Source: Ignelater luminosus | Lineage: Eukaryota > Arthropoda > Insecta > Coleoptera > Elateridae | Assembly: GCA_011009095.1 (NCBI GenBank) | Contig: VTPC01008022.1 | Coordinates: 256,106 to 320,105, forward strand | Length of the DNA: 64,000 nt | Direction of reading: 5' to 3' | Shown: positions 1 to 11,500 of the stretch, in pieces | Numbering within the stretch: the first letter of the stretch is position 1 | Layout: each line of letters starts with the position of its first letter | The notes under the pieces: generated by a model | Database searches by the model: none | Told to the model about the DNA's origin: nothing | The model's input: only the letters and a program-made list of their open reading frames with translations | Translations under genes and position numbers: made by a program

Positions 1-1536
1 ATTTGTTACAACCTCCCCATATAAATCAGAGTCTACATAAAATGACATCTTACCTAGAATACCACATTCTGTATAAAAATCAGTCAGTCCTTGTTTACTC
101 TTACCTGGTATCCATTCTAGTGTGTAAACATGAAAGTCACTATTGTATGGAACTTCGCTATAACGCGTTTTTAATAATTTATTGCGATCAGTCGTGCTGG
201 ATAAAAGTATGGGTCCTCCATAGAGTAACTGTGATCCTAGATTATTTTCTCCTGTTCCACACAAGTAGAGATTTCCTCTACTGTAAGCAATTCTTACTTT
301 TGGGGTTTCTGTTTCGGTGTTGCTTTCATTTAATTGCAATTGCAACACTGTAATAAAAAATTTTTATAGATAGAAATGTTAACAGAAAATACGAACCAGG
401 ACTTATCCAGTCTCCAACAGGAAGTTTTGCTCTAATTTCAACTTTACCATATTGAAAGGATTGTTTTAAAGTGATCCTTCCTGATTTAATTGGTGGCAGG
501 AAGTGGGCACCGGTTTGTTTGTAAAAGCATTTATTGCTATCTTGTGATGTACAACTAAATAAAAGCGTTTCGTTTTAAATTTATGTAATTGGTAAACTGT
601 CGTTGCTTTACTCGTTGACTTTATCATAAAATTAAAACTGATGTGTGAAAATAATGATCAAATAACGCAAAAGAGGAAAGTTTTCAACTTAATAAATTAA
701 TGCTATTAGATCTTACCCCGTTCTTAAGTCTAGCTCACCACGCACTTCACTTTCATTCATTCTCGAAACAGGTTTTAAATATAAAATTTTATTTCTAATA
801 AAACGTGTCTCGTCTACATTTTCATACGAGTTGAACTCAAAATCCTAAAAATGAAACTGATAAATAATCTTTAAAAAATAAATAAGTAAATGCTTACGGC
901 ATTATTTCCTCCATCGTAGGTAGGAATAAACTGTTCAATCATCCATTTGTTAACATCGATGACGGGCTCATTAAATTCGTCTGCTATTAATAATTGCCCA
1001 GCACATTTAGCATTTTTATTGTTAGATACAGTAATGGATTTCTTACATTCTTCTAACGATGTGTAAGTATCAAGCAGTTCTAGTTTTCAATTAAAAAATG
1101 TACCTATCTATAATCGACTCTAATACAGAAATAACATTACGGACATACCCTTAACGTCCCACATTAAATCCGACTTTGAATAATGTAAACCTTTATGTAC
1201 GACCTTGACATCAAAAAAGAAAATATCTGCATGATTTAATTTTTTGTTAAAATCGATAACAAAATAGTTATTAATCGGAGCATCTGCATATCCTTCTAAT
1301 TGTTCTCTAACGATACGAACAGTTAATTCGAATCTAGTTATACCACTGGAAGCTACATACAGCTACTAAAATACAAGACTCTTTTAGTTTCAATGATACT
1401 CACCTGGAATATAACCACGAAACTCCCCAGATTTTAAAACTTGAAATTTTACTTGGGGTATTTTGAATTTTTCCGAACCACTAGAATATCCCCACAACAA
1501 CAATAAGACCGAGACGATTTTGTTTAAAGCAACCAT
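1..1536 (-). CDS. GNBP/beta-1,3-glucan recognition protein, copy 1 (3' end beyond window)
   Basis: Predicted secreted beta-1,3-glucan recognition protein, an extracellular sensor upstream of Toll and prophenoloxidase activation. Seven exons are readable on the minus strand: 1536-1404, 1352-1149, 1079-898, 844-717, 554-397, 347-105 and 53-1 (running off the window). They join in frame to 367 residues. The N-terminus (MVALNKIVSVLLLLWGYSSG) is a signal peptide. The CBM39 glucan-binding domain follows (about residues 20-115, with KSGEFRGYIPG), then a Cys pair (EECKK to NAKC) that opens the GH16-like domain. The position of the GH16 catalytic EIDxxE is occupied by KVRIAYSRGN, so no glucanase activity is expected. 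Exon lengths match the complete copies at 11501 and 16990. Exon 2 uses an internal acceptor at 1353-1354, because the upstream AG would give an early stop. The last exon is outside the window. Confidence 0.9.
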
Positions 1537-2254
1537 TATGCATTCATCCTAATAAGTTATAACACTGATGTGATTCAGTCTTTTGATTTGGTTGACCTTT
1601 TCGTTAATATCTTTTTAAATACGACCTAATTTCATAAACGACAACAAATGCAGTTTTGCTGTTTTCTTTTTTCTGATAAAAAGTCTTTCGAGTTTTGTTT
1701 ATTTTAGATACTGTTTAATATTTATCACTTGATTTGAGACAATTTTATATTTTCTAATCAACAGCTTATTTCAATTTTAATTGGTATCCACTGTCAGTTC
1801 TTTTCTTAAATATAGAACCAATATTTAGGTGTCTGTGTTTAATAATAAAACTCATTTGATTACTCTTTTTCTATTTGGTAACTTAGGCATTGACTCTTTG
1901 ATCAGAACTGACTACTAGCGCCACTGTGGCTTTATATACAAAGTGTTTATAAAAGTTCCTGAGTCCAGTGGGCTGTGAAATTAATCTTGAGGCTGCATTT
2001 GCCGCCTTTTGAAAAACAGGATATGTATTAGAATGTTTGTCACGTTACACGCATTGCATCGTTGTTATGATGGTTGCCTAATCTTATGTTCTTTTTAAAG
2101 AACTAATGTGAAGGAATGCAACTAATCTAAAATAAAGTGTTAAAGAACACATTCTTTTCGATGTCAGTAGCTAAGAATAGCTAACAACATAAATACTAAT
2201 ACAATCACAAATTACATAAGAGAGCAAAGATTAAATAAAATAAAATAAATGGAA
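1537..2254. other. 5' flank of GNBP copy 1, no gene seen
   Basis: AT-rich stretch with no coding signal. Read on the minus strand, a TATTTAAAA-like box lies at about 1611-1622 and an initiator-like ATCAGTGT at 1562-1569. Their spacing of about 50 bp is too wide for a standard TATA/Inr pair, so I do not call a promoter. Confidence 0.4.
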
Positions 2255-2758
2255 TCAGGCCTCATCGGAGTAAAAAGACAAATCCAGCAAATTGTCGTTC
2301 GTATTGTTCTCAAACCATGTACAATATTCTCTTCGACTACCATAATCTGGTAGTGTAAGTTCTTGCACAGTCGTTATTTTGTAAGGATATAACTTCAGTT
2401 GCTGTTTAACAATTCTCTGACATGTACTTAAAGGGATATTCGTTTGAAGTGAAATTCTGCGAAGTGCGGTTTGTGGATTATCTTCGATTACTTGTCTCAC
2501 TTGTTCGACAGCTTCAGTACTCACAGCAGGTCTTCCTGAAGATTTACCCTTCTCAACAGATCATGTTCTAACAAATCGACTAAATACATCTTCAGTGTAA
2601 ATAACTAAAGCATTATCCGGACCATTAACATCAGGAAATCGGATTCTAAATTCATCTTTGCAAGCTTGAATAGAATATGTCCAATTTCCCTCCTGAACTA
2701 CACCATTCCAGTAATAAGACATAACGATAAACGTGTCTTGTTGAACAGTATAGACCAT
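2255..2758 (-). pseudogene. Tc1/mariner-type transposase fragment (N-terminal HTH region), broken
   Basis: One reading frame on the minus strand from the ATG at 2758 encodes the N-terminal helix-turn-helix part of an insect DDE transposase. It contains MSYYWNG, a WTYSI/ACKDEF stretch, then SSGRPAVSTEAVEQVRQ, ISLQTNIPLSTCQRIV and SFYSDEA. The frame has an in-frame TGA at 2563-2561, between FVRT and SVEKGK. A second stop replaces the expected Trp after SDEA at about 2257-2255, after which homology is lost in a TTTTA-rich stretch. The catalytic core is missing, so this is a dead fragment. The family belongs to the IS630/Tc1/mariner superfamily and is related to the fragments at 19765, 37255 and 61283. 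Confidence 0.8.
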
Positions 2759-2944
2759 ATTGTTTGTAATGCTGCTGAAAATAAATTTCATTAATATTTT
2801 TTTAATGTTTACAGTATGTAAGAGTCTTACTATGATTACGCAGACACAGCACAAGAACAACTTTAGTCTTGAAAAAGACTTTTTCGTACAATAAGCGCAA
2901 TTAACGAGCAAAAATGTAAAACAATGCAACAAATTTTGGCACAA

Positions 2945-5329
2945 GATTAACTAAATTGCAGAAAACAAATACGTATTAGTTATTGAAATAAATCAACAAG
3001 ATAGCACATCAAAATTAGATTCCATAGCCTGGACTCAGGAACTTTGTATATATAACTAGGTTGAGCGTACTAGATTAGTCTAAAATCTTCTCGCTGTTTT
3101 TTACGTTTCTACTCGCATCTAGTAAACACTAGTACATTAGAATTATTAAAACCTATTAAAACACTAAATTATTGAATTATTTTTACATCCCAAATATATT
3201 TAAATTATTCTTTAATATTATTAGTTGCCTGGTACCTACAAAACAAATCAACAAATGAATAAACAGAAAACAAATCTCGTGACACGCAACCTTCAATGCG
3301 TAGAAGACAAATTTTAGCCAAGAGGCCCCACAGTTAAAGCCAAAAAAGTTGCCAATCGTTATGCGTCATTCTTGCCTATGCTGTTGGTGCATTGAGTTGT
3401 CCAGTTGTTTGTCTATTGGTTTTTAGCCGTCCAGACTCTTTGCCATTCATTGATTCTATTGATAATTTTTAACAATTATATTCTTTTTCAAAATAAAACT
3501 GAACCTAGCTTAAAGCGAATGTTTTTGCAAAGGCATGACTTTAACAATTTGTTTTCTCTTTCTTGTACAGTAAGCTCTGCCTTTTGGGCATTTCGCGTGA
3601 CACGAGGTTTGGAAACTACTTTAGATAAAGACAGCGAAACGCTGAGCATTATCCTACTTCTAAGAAGACAGGGAAAGTCAACATGGCTGCTAAGATATTG
3701 TCGATGCTGCTTCAACAGTTACAAAATCTGCTCTTCTAGATGGTTGCTGGACCTGGAGTCAAGTCATTTCTTACTTCACATTCTGTTAAGTTCATTTGAG
3801 GATTTTGAGAATTAAAATTAAAAATTTAAACTGTCTTGACAATATTAAAGTTCTTTGGTATACAAGATGAGATATCTGGACGTAACTTGGTAACCCTTGT
3901 CGTCTTCCGGATTATACACTTTCTCTTCGCCGCAAATATCGTTCTGTCTTGTTAGGCAAGACTCAGTTTCCGTCTGAGATTCCCCGAGCCACACAGCTGT
4001 AACTCAATTTTATCGTCACTCCGCAAGCCGTAGATTATACGTACGCAGACTGGAGTCATCCGGCAACGCTTCCTTCAGTGTATTGTAAAGTTTAAGGGCT
4101 TCCATAAGTGTCAGGTGATGTAGAAATCTTAAGTGATTAGTGCTATTGGATACATTACCGGATACAATTATTGGATACCTTTTTTTAGTAACGTAAGTTT
4201 GCTTGACTATTGTAACTTTGTAAACGGCAGAATTTCATGTAAAAAAAAAATTGGCCACCAATTACGTTTATTTTATATTTGTACATATTTATCGTTAAAT
4301 AAAAAATCTTAAATTCAAAGGTTTCTCACCACTTCACCCAACGATTAGTGGTTTGTCTTCGTTAAATTATTTAATGTTAAAGAATATTACCGTTTGCTTT
4401 TGTTTTCCGACAGTGTTGGTGTTAGATAGAGTATCTGGTAACATCAAACCCTCGGATTCTTAAAGATTAAATTTGTAGGTGAATGATTTTTACCTGGGGA
4501 AAATCTTGCAGATATTTCCTAAATTATTTCTAGAATTTTTAACAAAAAACCTTTTGTGTAATAGTTACATTAAAATTTAAAGTCAAAGAATTGATATTAT
4601 ACTTGGGAACTTCGACAGGCTTCTGCTTTGTTGTAAATAAGCTGGTTTAAACATTAGCTAGCTCAGGTTAATTCATAGTGTTGCTATCTTTTATATTGTT
4701 TGGCATTAACGAAATTTATTGAAACGCCCTGCCCATTGGGACCTTTTATTTATTTTATAAAAAGCGTTTTGTTGCATTTAACTTTTGATAAAAGTTACTT
4801 ACCGCTCAGTTAATACTACAAAAGATTCATTTACTGTTCATTTACTGTTTGCTAAAGATTATTTTCCACATACGTATTATCTTTCTTGTACTATGTTGGT
4901 ATAAACCTTTTATGTAAACCATAGGTTGATATTCTCTGTATTTACCGTTCACTGATATTTGCAATCTTTGCGTATACAGTGTCTCCGGATGGACCTAACT
5001 GTACATGTACACTTTTTTGTTTAACATTTTACCTATCACAAAAAGTTGTGTTTATTCTAAAATGTCCTTAACCATACTTGGAATTTTTATATAACATACA
5101 GAAAACCTGAAATTATGCCGATAGTGGACTTATCTTATTTTTAGAGATAGAAAAAAGTTTTATCTAGAAAAGTTGTTTGAAATGAAATGTTAAGTTTAGA
5201 TATGAAATCTAAACATTCTATCTCAAGTCATGGCTAACTAGAATAATCACAATTTCTCATATTTAGTTGTTCGATTACGGGACAACTAAATCTACTTTGA
5301 GATAGAATGTTTAAATTTTATATCGGAGC
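2945..5329. other. Intergenic, nothing recognised
   Basis: AT-rich sequence with scattered stops in all frames. A 136-codon plus-strand frame at 3405-3815 and its antisense frame show no recognisable domain, and I treat both as chance. Short palindrome-like pieces exist near 5160-5320 (GATATGAAATCTAAACATTC and partial inverse) but do not define an element. Confidence 0.5.
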
Positions 5330-5335
5330 ATAACA

Positions 5336-5545
5336 TTTTAGACAGATCCGAAAGATCCAAACAGTCCGATAGGCCCAAAGGGCCGGGAAGTCCAAAGCGT
5401 CCGACAGGCCTGATGACCCAAACGGTCCAAAAGGTTCAAACGGATGGACAACCTTTATGGTCTCACAGACTCGGTAGACCCGAAGAACCGAAAGGTCCAA
5501 ATGGTACGACAGATCGGAGAATCCCGAAGAGCTGAGAAACCAAAG
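5336..5545 (+). repeat. Degenerate 9-bp-period minisatellite, locus 1 (CCGAAAGGY-type)
   Basis: Run of imperfect 9-mers close to CCGAAAGGC (for example GATCCGAAAGATCCAAACAG and TCCGATAGGCCCAAAGGG). It is far more GC-rich than its surroundings. The 9-bp period keeps frames open, and the frames translate into Gly/Pro-rich or Phe-Gly-rich peptides, which I consider artefacts. The same motif recurs at 7768, 9845 (inverted), 19270, 28690, 43760 (inverted) and 61865 (inverted). Confidence 0.8.
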
Positions 5546-7767
5546 AAGCCTAACATATGTAATGTCATTTTAAAATTTGCATTAAATCCGCCCCTGTCTT
5601 TCAATTTTGTTCAGATATTTGTTTTTCTGACGCATAATATTCAAATTGTTTCATTCTATGAAAGGATGTTTGTTAAGATTTTTATTTTAAGAATCAATAA
5701 ATCTGTTGTCTTGTCTTGTGGGCACCAACGAACGTGTCTTTTGTCGTTTTCGGTTGTTTTCCTGACATCGAGATCCAGACGTAAATAAAAGATTCGTGGA
5801 ATCTGAGTAGCGTTTGCTGAAGTCACACGGCCTCTGTTAAGTCAGGTTTAGGCTAAAATTCTAAGGAGTGGAAAATTTTTATTACCCCATAAGAGTGCTT
5901 GCATTTCGACCTGTTAGGGTTTGAATCTGGCTCTTCAACCCCACTCCGGCTAATCATGAGCTGCGTGACGGGAAACGCAAAAATTCATTCAGATCGAAGC
6001 TTAGCTTTTGAGTGTGCGGTGCTAAAATCTTTGGTTTTTCGTTTTACCTCTGCGAACTCTTGAATGGTTGTAGACCTATTTTAGTTTGGAAAGATTCTCT
6101 TATTGAAAGAGAGATCTGACTCAAGAAAATTTGGGTTTCGTTGGGTCTTTGTCGTGTTTTTCACGGACGAAAACTGGTTCGAAAACTGAAAAGTGATACT
6201 TGGAACATTTTCTTATTGTGGAAGTGATTGAACTTTGCTAAAATTTACGCTGGTATTTGCCAGGGAATATAAATTGTAGAGTGTAAAACGGAAAGAATTT
6301 GGTTTTTTTGATTTATCGTTTAGTGATATAGTTTGGTTGCAAATTAAAAGACCTGTTAAGACTGCATTGTGGAAGGCACGGTAAATGTAGCAAACGTAAT
6401 AATATAAAGAGAATGTGAGACTCGAAGAAAATTAATATTAAAGTTCTGTGTATAAACGCTTGACCTTTTGTGTTCCTCGACCATAACAAAAGTGGACGCT
6501 TATTTGAACATTACAGAGGCCGGCGTCCGCATAAATCACGCGACGTACCGTCTGTAGAAGTTTGTTGAAACCAAGGGCCCCTGAATCTATCTGGTAACCG
6601 ACTCATCGGACTTCCACAACAACCACCAGGTAGAAAAAAAACCTCGTCTTGTACGTAAGAAAGAACTTTTATCTTGTTTATTTGTACATTTAATTGTCGT
6701 TGCGTTTGGTGGAAGTCTGGAGAAACTCAAACTTGAAAATTTTATGTAAAAGTTTTTCTTTAAGTAAAAATAAGCTCGATTCAGTGTAAAATCATTATAT
6801 TTACAATTAATATTTAATTAGTTTGTAACAGGAACGTTCCCAGGTAATGTTAACTGGTTTTACTTTGATTATTGCAACAGAAAATTATTAGAGAAACAAT
6901 ATTTTGTTCCCTTAGTTCTAGGGACAAATTTAATAACCTTTGGTAATCGTTTTTTTTTGTGTTCGAAAGGTTCATTTCTTGTTATTTTGAAATGATTGGC
7001 AAAATTTTTAAATTAATGTAGTGTTTGATTTTGATTTTCTTATAGCTTAAAAATCATTTTGCTGATTTCAACAATTCTTTTTTTAATCTTTTAAATTTTA
7101 TTCTCCAGTATAAATTAATTTAGGCTGATTACTGTTATTATTTGTTCTGTTATTTTGTGTTTTTTATTTGATTCTTTATTCTTTCATTTAAATAATAAAT
7201 GTAAAATAAAGTTTATATTGTGTTGTTTTTTTGTGAGTGGATTACCAGGTCCAGGTGTAACCACGGTAATTTTGTTTTCAGAATAGTTTGTCTTTTGGCT
7301 AATAACTAGCACGTGTGTGCTTGGTAAGATTTTTTTTTGAAAACTTATATTCCCTTGTTCAAAGAAACTTATTGAATTGTACATTTGTTAATTGAAAAGG
7401 AAGCATTTGAAAAACTTCCTTGTCAAAATTATTAGTATCAATCAAGTGTTTATATAACCTTCTGTTGAGTCTCGGCCGTAAAAAGGTAAAGTGACTTGAA
7501 TAAGACTTCCACAAGGTAAGTTATATACAGGGTGTAGCTTCGAAAGAGACCTATATACAGGGTGTCGGATTCTCAAGTAGTCGCGAGATCGACCTCAGGA
7601 ACCCTTCAATCTACGACTGCTGCCGCCCTCTATTAAGAACATCTGCTAATTTATTAAGAGTTTTGGAATTGATGAGCTCTTCTTTGTGTGTGTTTAGACA
7701 AGTTTATGTAGAATCCACTCCGTCTGCGGCATGAGCTACGGGATTTAACATCAGCCATTGGTCTTGA
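5546..7767. other. Intergenic, nothing coding; two ACAGGGTGT motifs
   Basis: No gene seen. Two direct copies of TATATACAGGGTGT lie at 7522-7535 and 7552-7565, 30 bp apart. The motif resembles the ends of the element at 50541-53826, so this is probably a leftover or nested transposon terminus. Short GATTCAAACCC-like text near 5920 resembles a Pol III B box but has no convincing partner. Confidence 0.5.
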
Positions 7768-7905
7768 CGGGGCCTAAGAGATCCAAGCGGCCTGATAAGT
7801 ACATCCGAAGGCCCAAGAAGTCTAAAAGACTCAACAGGCCCAACGGGCCGTTCGGGCCAAGCTCGAAAGGTTCGACAAGATCAAACGGACCGATTGACCA
7901 AAGCT
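7768..7905 (+). repeat. 9-bp minisatellite, locus 2
   Basis: Same degenerate 9-mer family as at 5336, in the same orientation (GGCCCAAGAAGTCTAAAAGA, CAACAGGCCCAACGGGCCG). About 140 bp, highly diverged. Confidence 0.7.
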
Positions 7906-8269
7906 AATGAGAAAGTTACACTTGTAAATTTTGTTTAACACATATCATCCTCAGCATGATACAATGCTTTGGTCAAGCTTGGCATCATGCCAATACGCCA
8001 TAGAACAACATAGCCTTCATTCCTAAAAACCACAACCCCTCACAAATTTTTCGGGAATTATTTCAAGGAAAGTTTATGAAAGCGGATGAAAAACTTAAAA
8101 TCAAGGGCAATTAAGGCATAGAATGTTTTTTAAAAGTTAGCAGACCCGTCTTGTGTCGTCTAAGAGCGTTAGAAGAAGATTTCGCGTCATTAAAGAGAAT
8201 GGATCGTTAGCGTTAATTTAAATTAATATTTCTGTGCTCAATAACTATGTTAAATAAAGTTGATTAGGT

Positions 8270-9790
8270 ACTATGCCGCGCCGTGGTCAATCATCATCAT
8301 CGTCAACAGTTGTTTATGTTTCCACAGGTCCTTCCTAGGGACTTCTACACACTGTCCTTTCTTTGCTTTTTTCTTCATATCAACTATCCCTCTCCTTCCT
8401 CTTTCATCATGCGTCATCTTCAACCTTTTCCTTCCTCTTTCATTAAGCAATCCCTCCTCAGTACATGTTTTTTTTTCTTTTGTTTACAACATCCAATAGT
8501 TCCCTTCGTTCCCCTATGCTTTCCAAAACTTTCCCATTCCTTAACCGGTCTGTCCCTTTAATGCCTAATAGTCTTCACCACAACCACATCTCAGAAGCAG
8601 CAATTCTTTCTTTGCCTTTCTTCAGCAATCTTTTCTCTAAATCTAAATCGACTTTACTTGTCATTACTCTCCATTTCTTCAAAAAAGCTTCCTTTCCCAT
8701 TGCTGTTCTTGTTTTTATCTCATTCTCACTTCTCCAGCTCGTTGTTAGTTCTGTACCCAAATATTTATACCTATCCACTTGCCCAGATCTTTTTTCGTCT
8801 AGCTTTACCATCACATCTTCCTTCTCTTCAATCTTCATTATCTTTGTTTTTCTTACATTTATCCTCAGTCCGAACTCATTCCTCATATCATGCAGGTGTT
8901 GGAGCATGCTCTCTAGCTTCTTCGTAGTTTCGGTAAGAAATACCATGTCATCCGCAAGCCTGATAGTTACTATTCTTTTTTCTCCCACTTTTACTCCTTT
9001 TTCTTTTTTCCAGCTCGACCATGTACTCTACAAATACGTTAAAGAGCGTGAGCGACAATGAGCATCTTTCTCCAGATGTTGAACCAACCTGTTCTTTTAC
9101 CTCTCAACCTGATGACCGCTTCCTGATTTAAATACAAACTTGCTGTGAGCCTTCGTTCTTTCCAATCTTTTAATATCCTCATTAGCTTTTCCCAGCGCAC
9201 ACAGTCGAGATCAACAAAACAGATGCTCAATGTTCTTCCTTTCTCAAGATATTTCTCTTCAAGCGTACGCATTACACCTTTTGCGTCTCTTGTACCTATT
9301 TCTTTTCTAAATCAATACTGCTCTTCTGCTACGTTCGCTTCCATCTTTCTAGTTAGCCTTTTATTCGGCACTCTCAACAGTATATTTGCTGCATGTGTGG
9401 TCCGACTTATCTTCGCATTTTTTTGTATCCTTCTTCTTGGGTAGGAGAATCATTTCCGACCGTAGAAAATCTTTTGGCCATTATCTACTCTTGTAAATCA
9501 TATCGCAGAGCGATGTGACTTCCTTCAAACTTTCTCCCTGCAAGCACTTTATCAGCTCAACTGGTATCCCGTCTATTTCCTCTGCCTTTCTTTCTTTCAT
9601 CTCTTTTATTGCCGTTGCTAAAATTCCTTCTCCCATATATTATCCTCTTCTACTTCTTCCCCTCTCTCTGTTTCCAGTTTTTGTGGTTCCTTTCCCTCTA
9701 CCTAGCACATCTTCTTTGTTCTTCAGTAGCATTTCCTTTTTGCTCTCTATGGTGATGTCCCGTGGCAAAAAAACAATGAAAACCTAAATT
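8270..9790 (-). mobile_element. Non-LTR retrotransposon (LINE) RT remnant
   Basis: Minus-strand pieces of a LINE reverse transcriptase in disrupted frames. From 5' to 3' on the element: EEIDGIPVELIK (near 9570), YLEKGRTLSICFVDLD with RVRWEKLMRILK (9272-9040, where the usual EKAFD is damaged), then RLADDMVFLTET containing the catalytic DD (about 8960), LRINVRKTKIMK and YKYLGTELTTSW (8870-8750). A Lys/Arg/Glu-rich C-terminal stretch follows. The element ends at a TGATGATGATG-type tail near 8283. Stops and frameshifts make it inactive. The antisense frames on the plus strand are shadows. Confidence 0.85.
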
Positions 9791-9844
9791 AAAAACACCC
9801 CACCTATTCATCATCTTATGTTAGACGCCAAATTAGAGGCCTGA

Positions 9845-10165
9845 CCTGGCCGGGCTTTCTAGTCGGACCTTATCGTGTCTTTCGGGCCTACGTTTGGTCA
9901 ATCGGGCCTTTCGGCCTTGTCGGGCCTGTCGAGCTGTTGGAGCTTGTCGGACACTCTCAGGCCTGTCAGGCCATACGGGTCTATTGGGATTTTTGAACTT
10001 CTCGACCCTTTGGTCTTCTCTTCAGGTCTCTTGAGCTGTTCGGGCCGATCGATAAGTTACTGGTTTCTTTCCGGGCCGTATTAACTTTTTCCCCAGTCGG
10101 GCTGGACTTATTTCAGACCGTGCAGGGCTCTACGCCTGATACCCTAACACCGACCATTCTCCGAT
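9845..10165 (-). repeat. 9-bp minisatellite, locus 3 (inverted orientation)
   Basis: The reverse complement reads as the CCGAAAGGC-type 9-mer run (on the plus strand: TTTCGGGCCTACG, TCGGGCCTTTCGGCC, TCGGGCCTGTCGAGC). It sits directly beyond the 5' side of the LINE remnant. About 320 bp. Confidence 0.75.
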
Positions 10166-11381
10166 AGTCAAAAATAGTGGATTATTGCAGGTTGTTTGAA
10201 GGAAAGTAAATTTTCAATCAAATTAGTTTTACGGGTAAGTAAGAGCGCGAAGCAGCAGAAGAACTAACAGAGATAAAAAGAATAAAATCTGACAGCAGAG
10301 TACAAGAAGCAATTTTAACTAGTTAAGGTAATAGATTACTGATGGTGGCCTGGTAGAGAGCAAAAAGTCTGATCCTCAACTGGGTTAGTTTTCTCAAAGA
10401 AATTTACACAAGAAAACTAGCTAAGCTGCCTGTCAGCAAAGCGAACTAGTGTTTGACATGGTTACTTGCTTGGGTAGGTTAGTGGGTCATTGCAGGCAAC
10501 TTGGTGAAAATCGAAGAAAATCAAAACTAGATTAGTTTTCTCTAAGAAATTTAAACGAGGGGAACACACAAAGCTGCGTAGCGGCAAAAGAGAAGTTTAA
10601 ATGGATGAATCTGGTGTCATCCTTGTCTGGCTTGTACTGCACTTGGCTTTTCATCACCTCATTATGCTGCAGAGTAAAGATCATAATTTTCTTTGAATTC
10701 TTTCATTTCAGTTAAATCTGATATCTGTATACTAAATTGTTCGCAGCTTTACCGTTTTTCATTCTTTCTATTTTCTACAGCAACTCTGGCCTAGTAAACT
10801 GCCTCTCAGTTTGACGTCATAGATTCTCTTGTTGGAAAAATCTTGGTATTGAAATCGGAACGAATTTGGAGCAGCCGATAATTTTCTAAGTTGAACTAGA
10901 AGGTAACGTTAGTCGTCTGGGGACAAATTCAGCTTCTAGAAGGGTATCCAACAAAAATATAAGAGAAATTATCCTTTTACATTTATTTACTCAAACAATT
11001 TACTAACAGTAATATGACTAATAATTTTATTTAATTCAATCTCAACACATCTACAGTAATTATTGGAAAAAATTAAAATTTCAAACTTTGACGTATCATT
11101 AAATTCCACAAGACCCTCGTATACAAAACTTTACGTTGAGCTCCTACTGGTAGTTCCCCTTTTCATTGTCATCATTACAATTACCTATAAATTAATACTT
11201 ACCAATTACAAGATTAATTTATTTACTAATACTATACTCATTTTTTAAGTTTTAGCTTTGTATGTACTAACTTCAACAAATAATAAAACTTACGTAATTG
11301 TATAAAGTCTGTTTACAGAAGAGAATGAAACGAAATTCCGTTTCTTCAAATAAATATACTAGTATTAACGTTAGTGACGAG
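10166..11381. other. Intergenic, nothing recognised
   Basis: No coding or structural signal that I can support. A 61-codon plus-strand frame at 11063-11248 is hydrophobic but sits in AT-rich DNA and has no exon partner. Confidence 0.5.
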
Positions 11382-11409
11382 TTGAACTCCGATAAGGTCA
11401 GAGATTATT
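11382..11409 (+). promoter_or_regulatory. Conserved upstream module of GNBP copy 2
   Basis: TTGAACTCC followed by GATAAGGTCAGAGATTAT ends about 90 bp before the ATG at 11501. A nearly identical block lies at the same relative place before the next paralogue (16905-16931): TTCAACTTT then GACGAGGTCAGAGATAAT. The rest of the two upstream regions is not alignable by eye. The block may contain the transcription start (TCAG) or an upstream activator site. Confidence 0.5.
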
Positions 11410-11500
11410 ATACTACATAATACATCAATATGCCAACAAATACTGATTGCAGATAATAATTAAATTTGTTATTTAGTACTATTCTTGTTAGAATAAAAAT

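Noticed and set aside
3405..3815. 136-codon plus-strand frame and an antisense 75-codon frame
   Set aside because: No domain, signal peptide or splice partner. The length is possible by chance in this composition.
8260..9787. Several long Ser/Phe/Leu-rich plus-strand frames
   Set aside because: They are antisense shadows of the minus-strand LINE reverse transcriptase.
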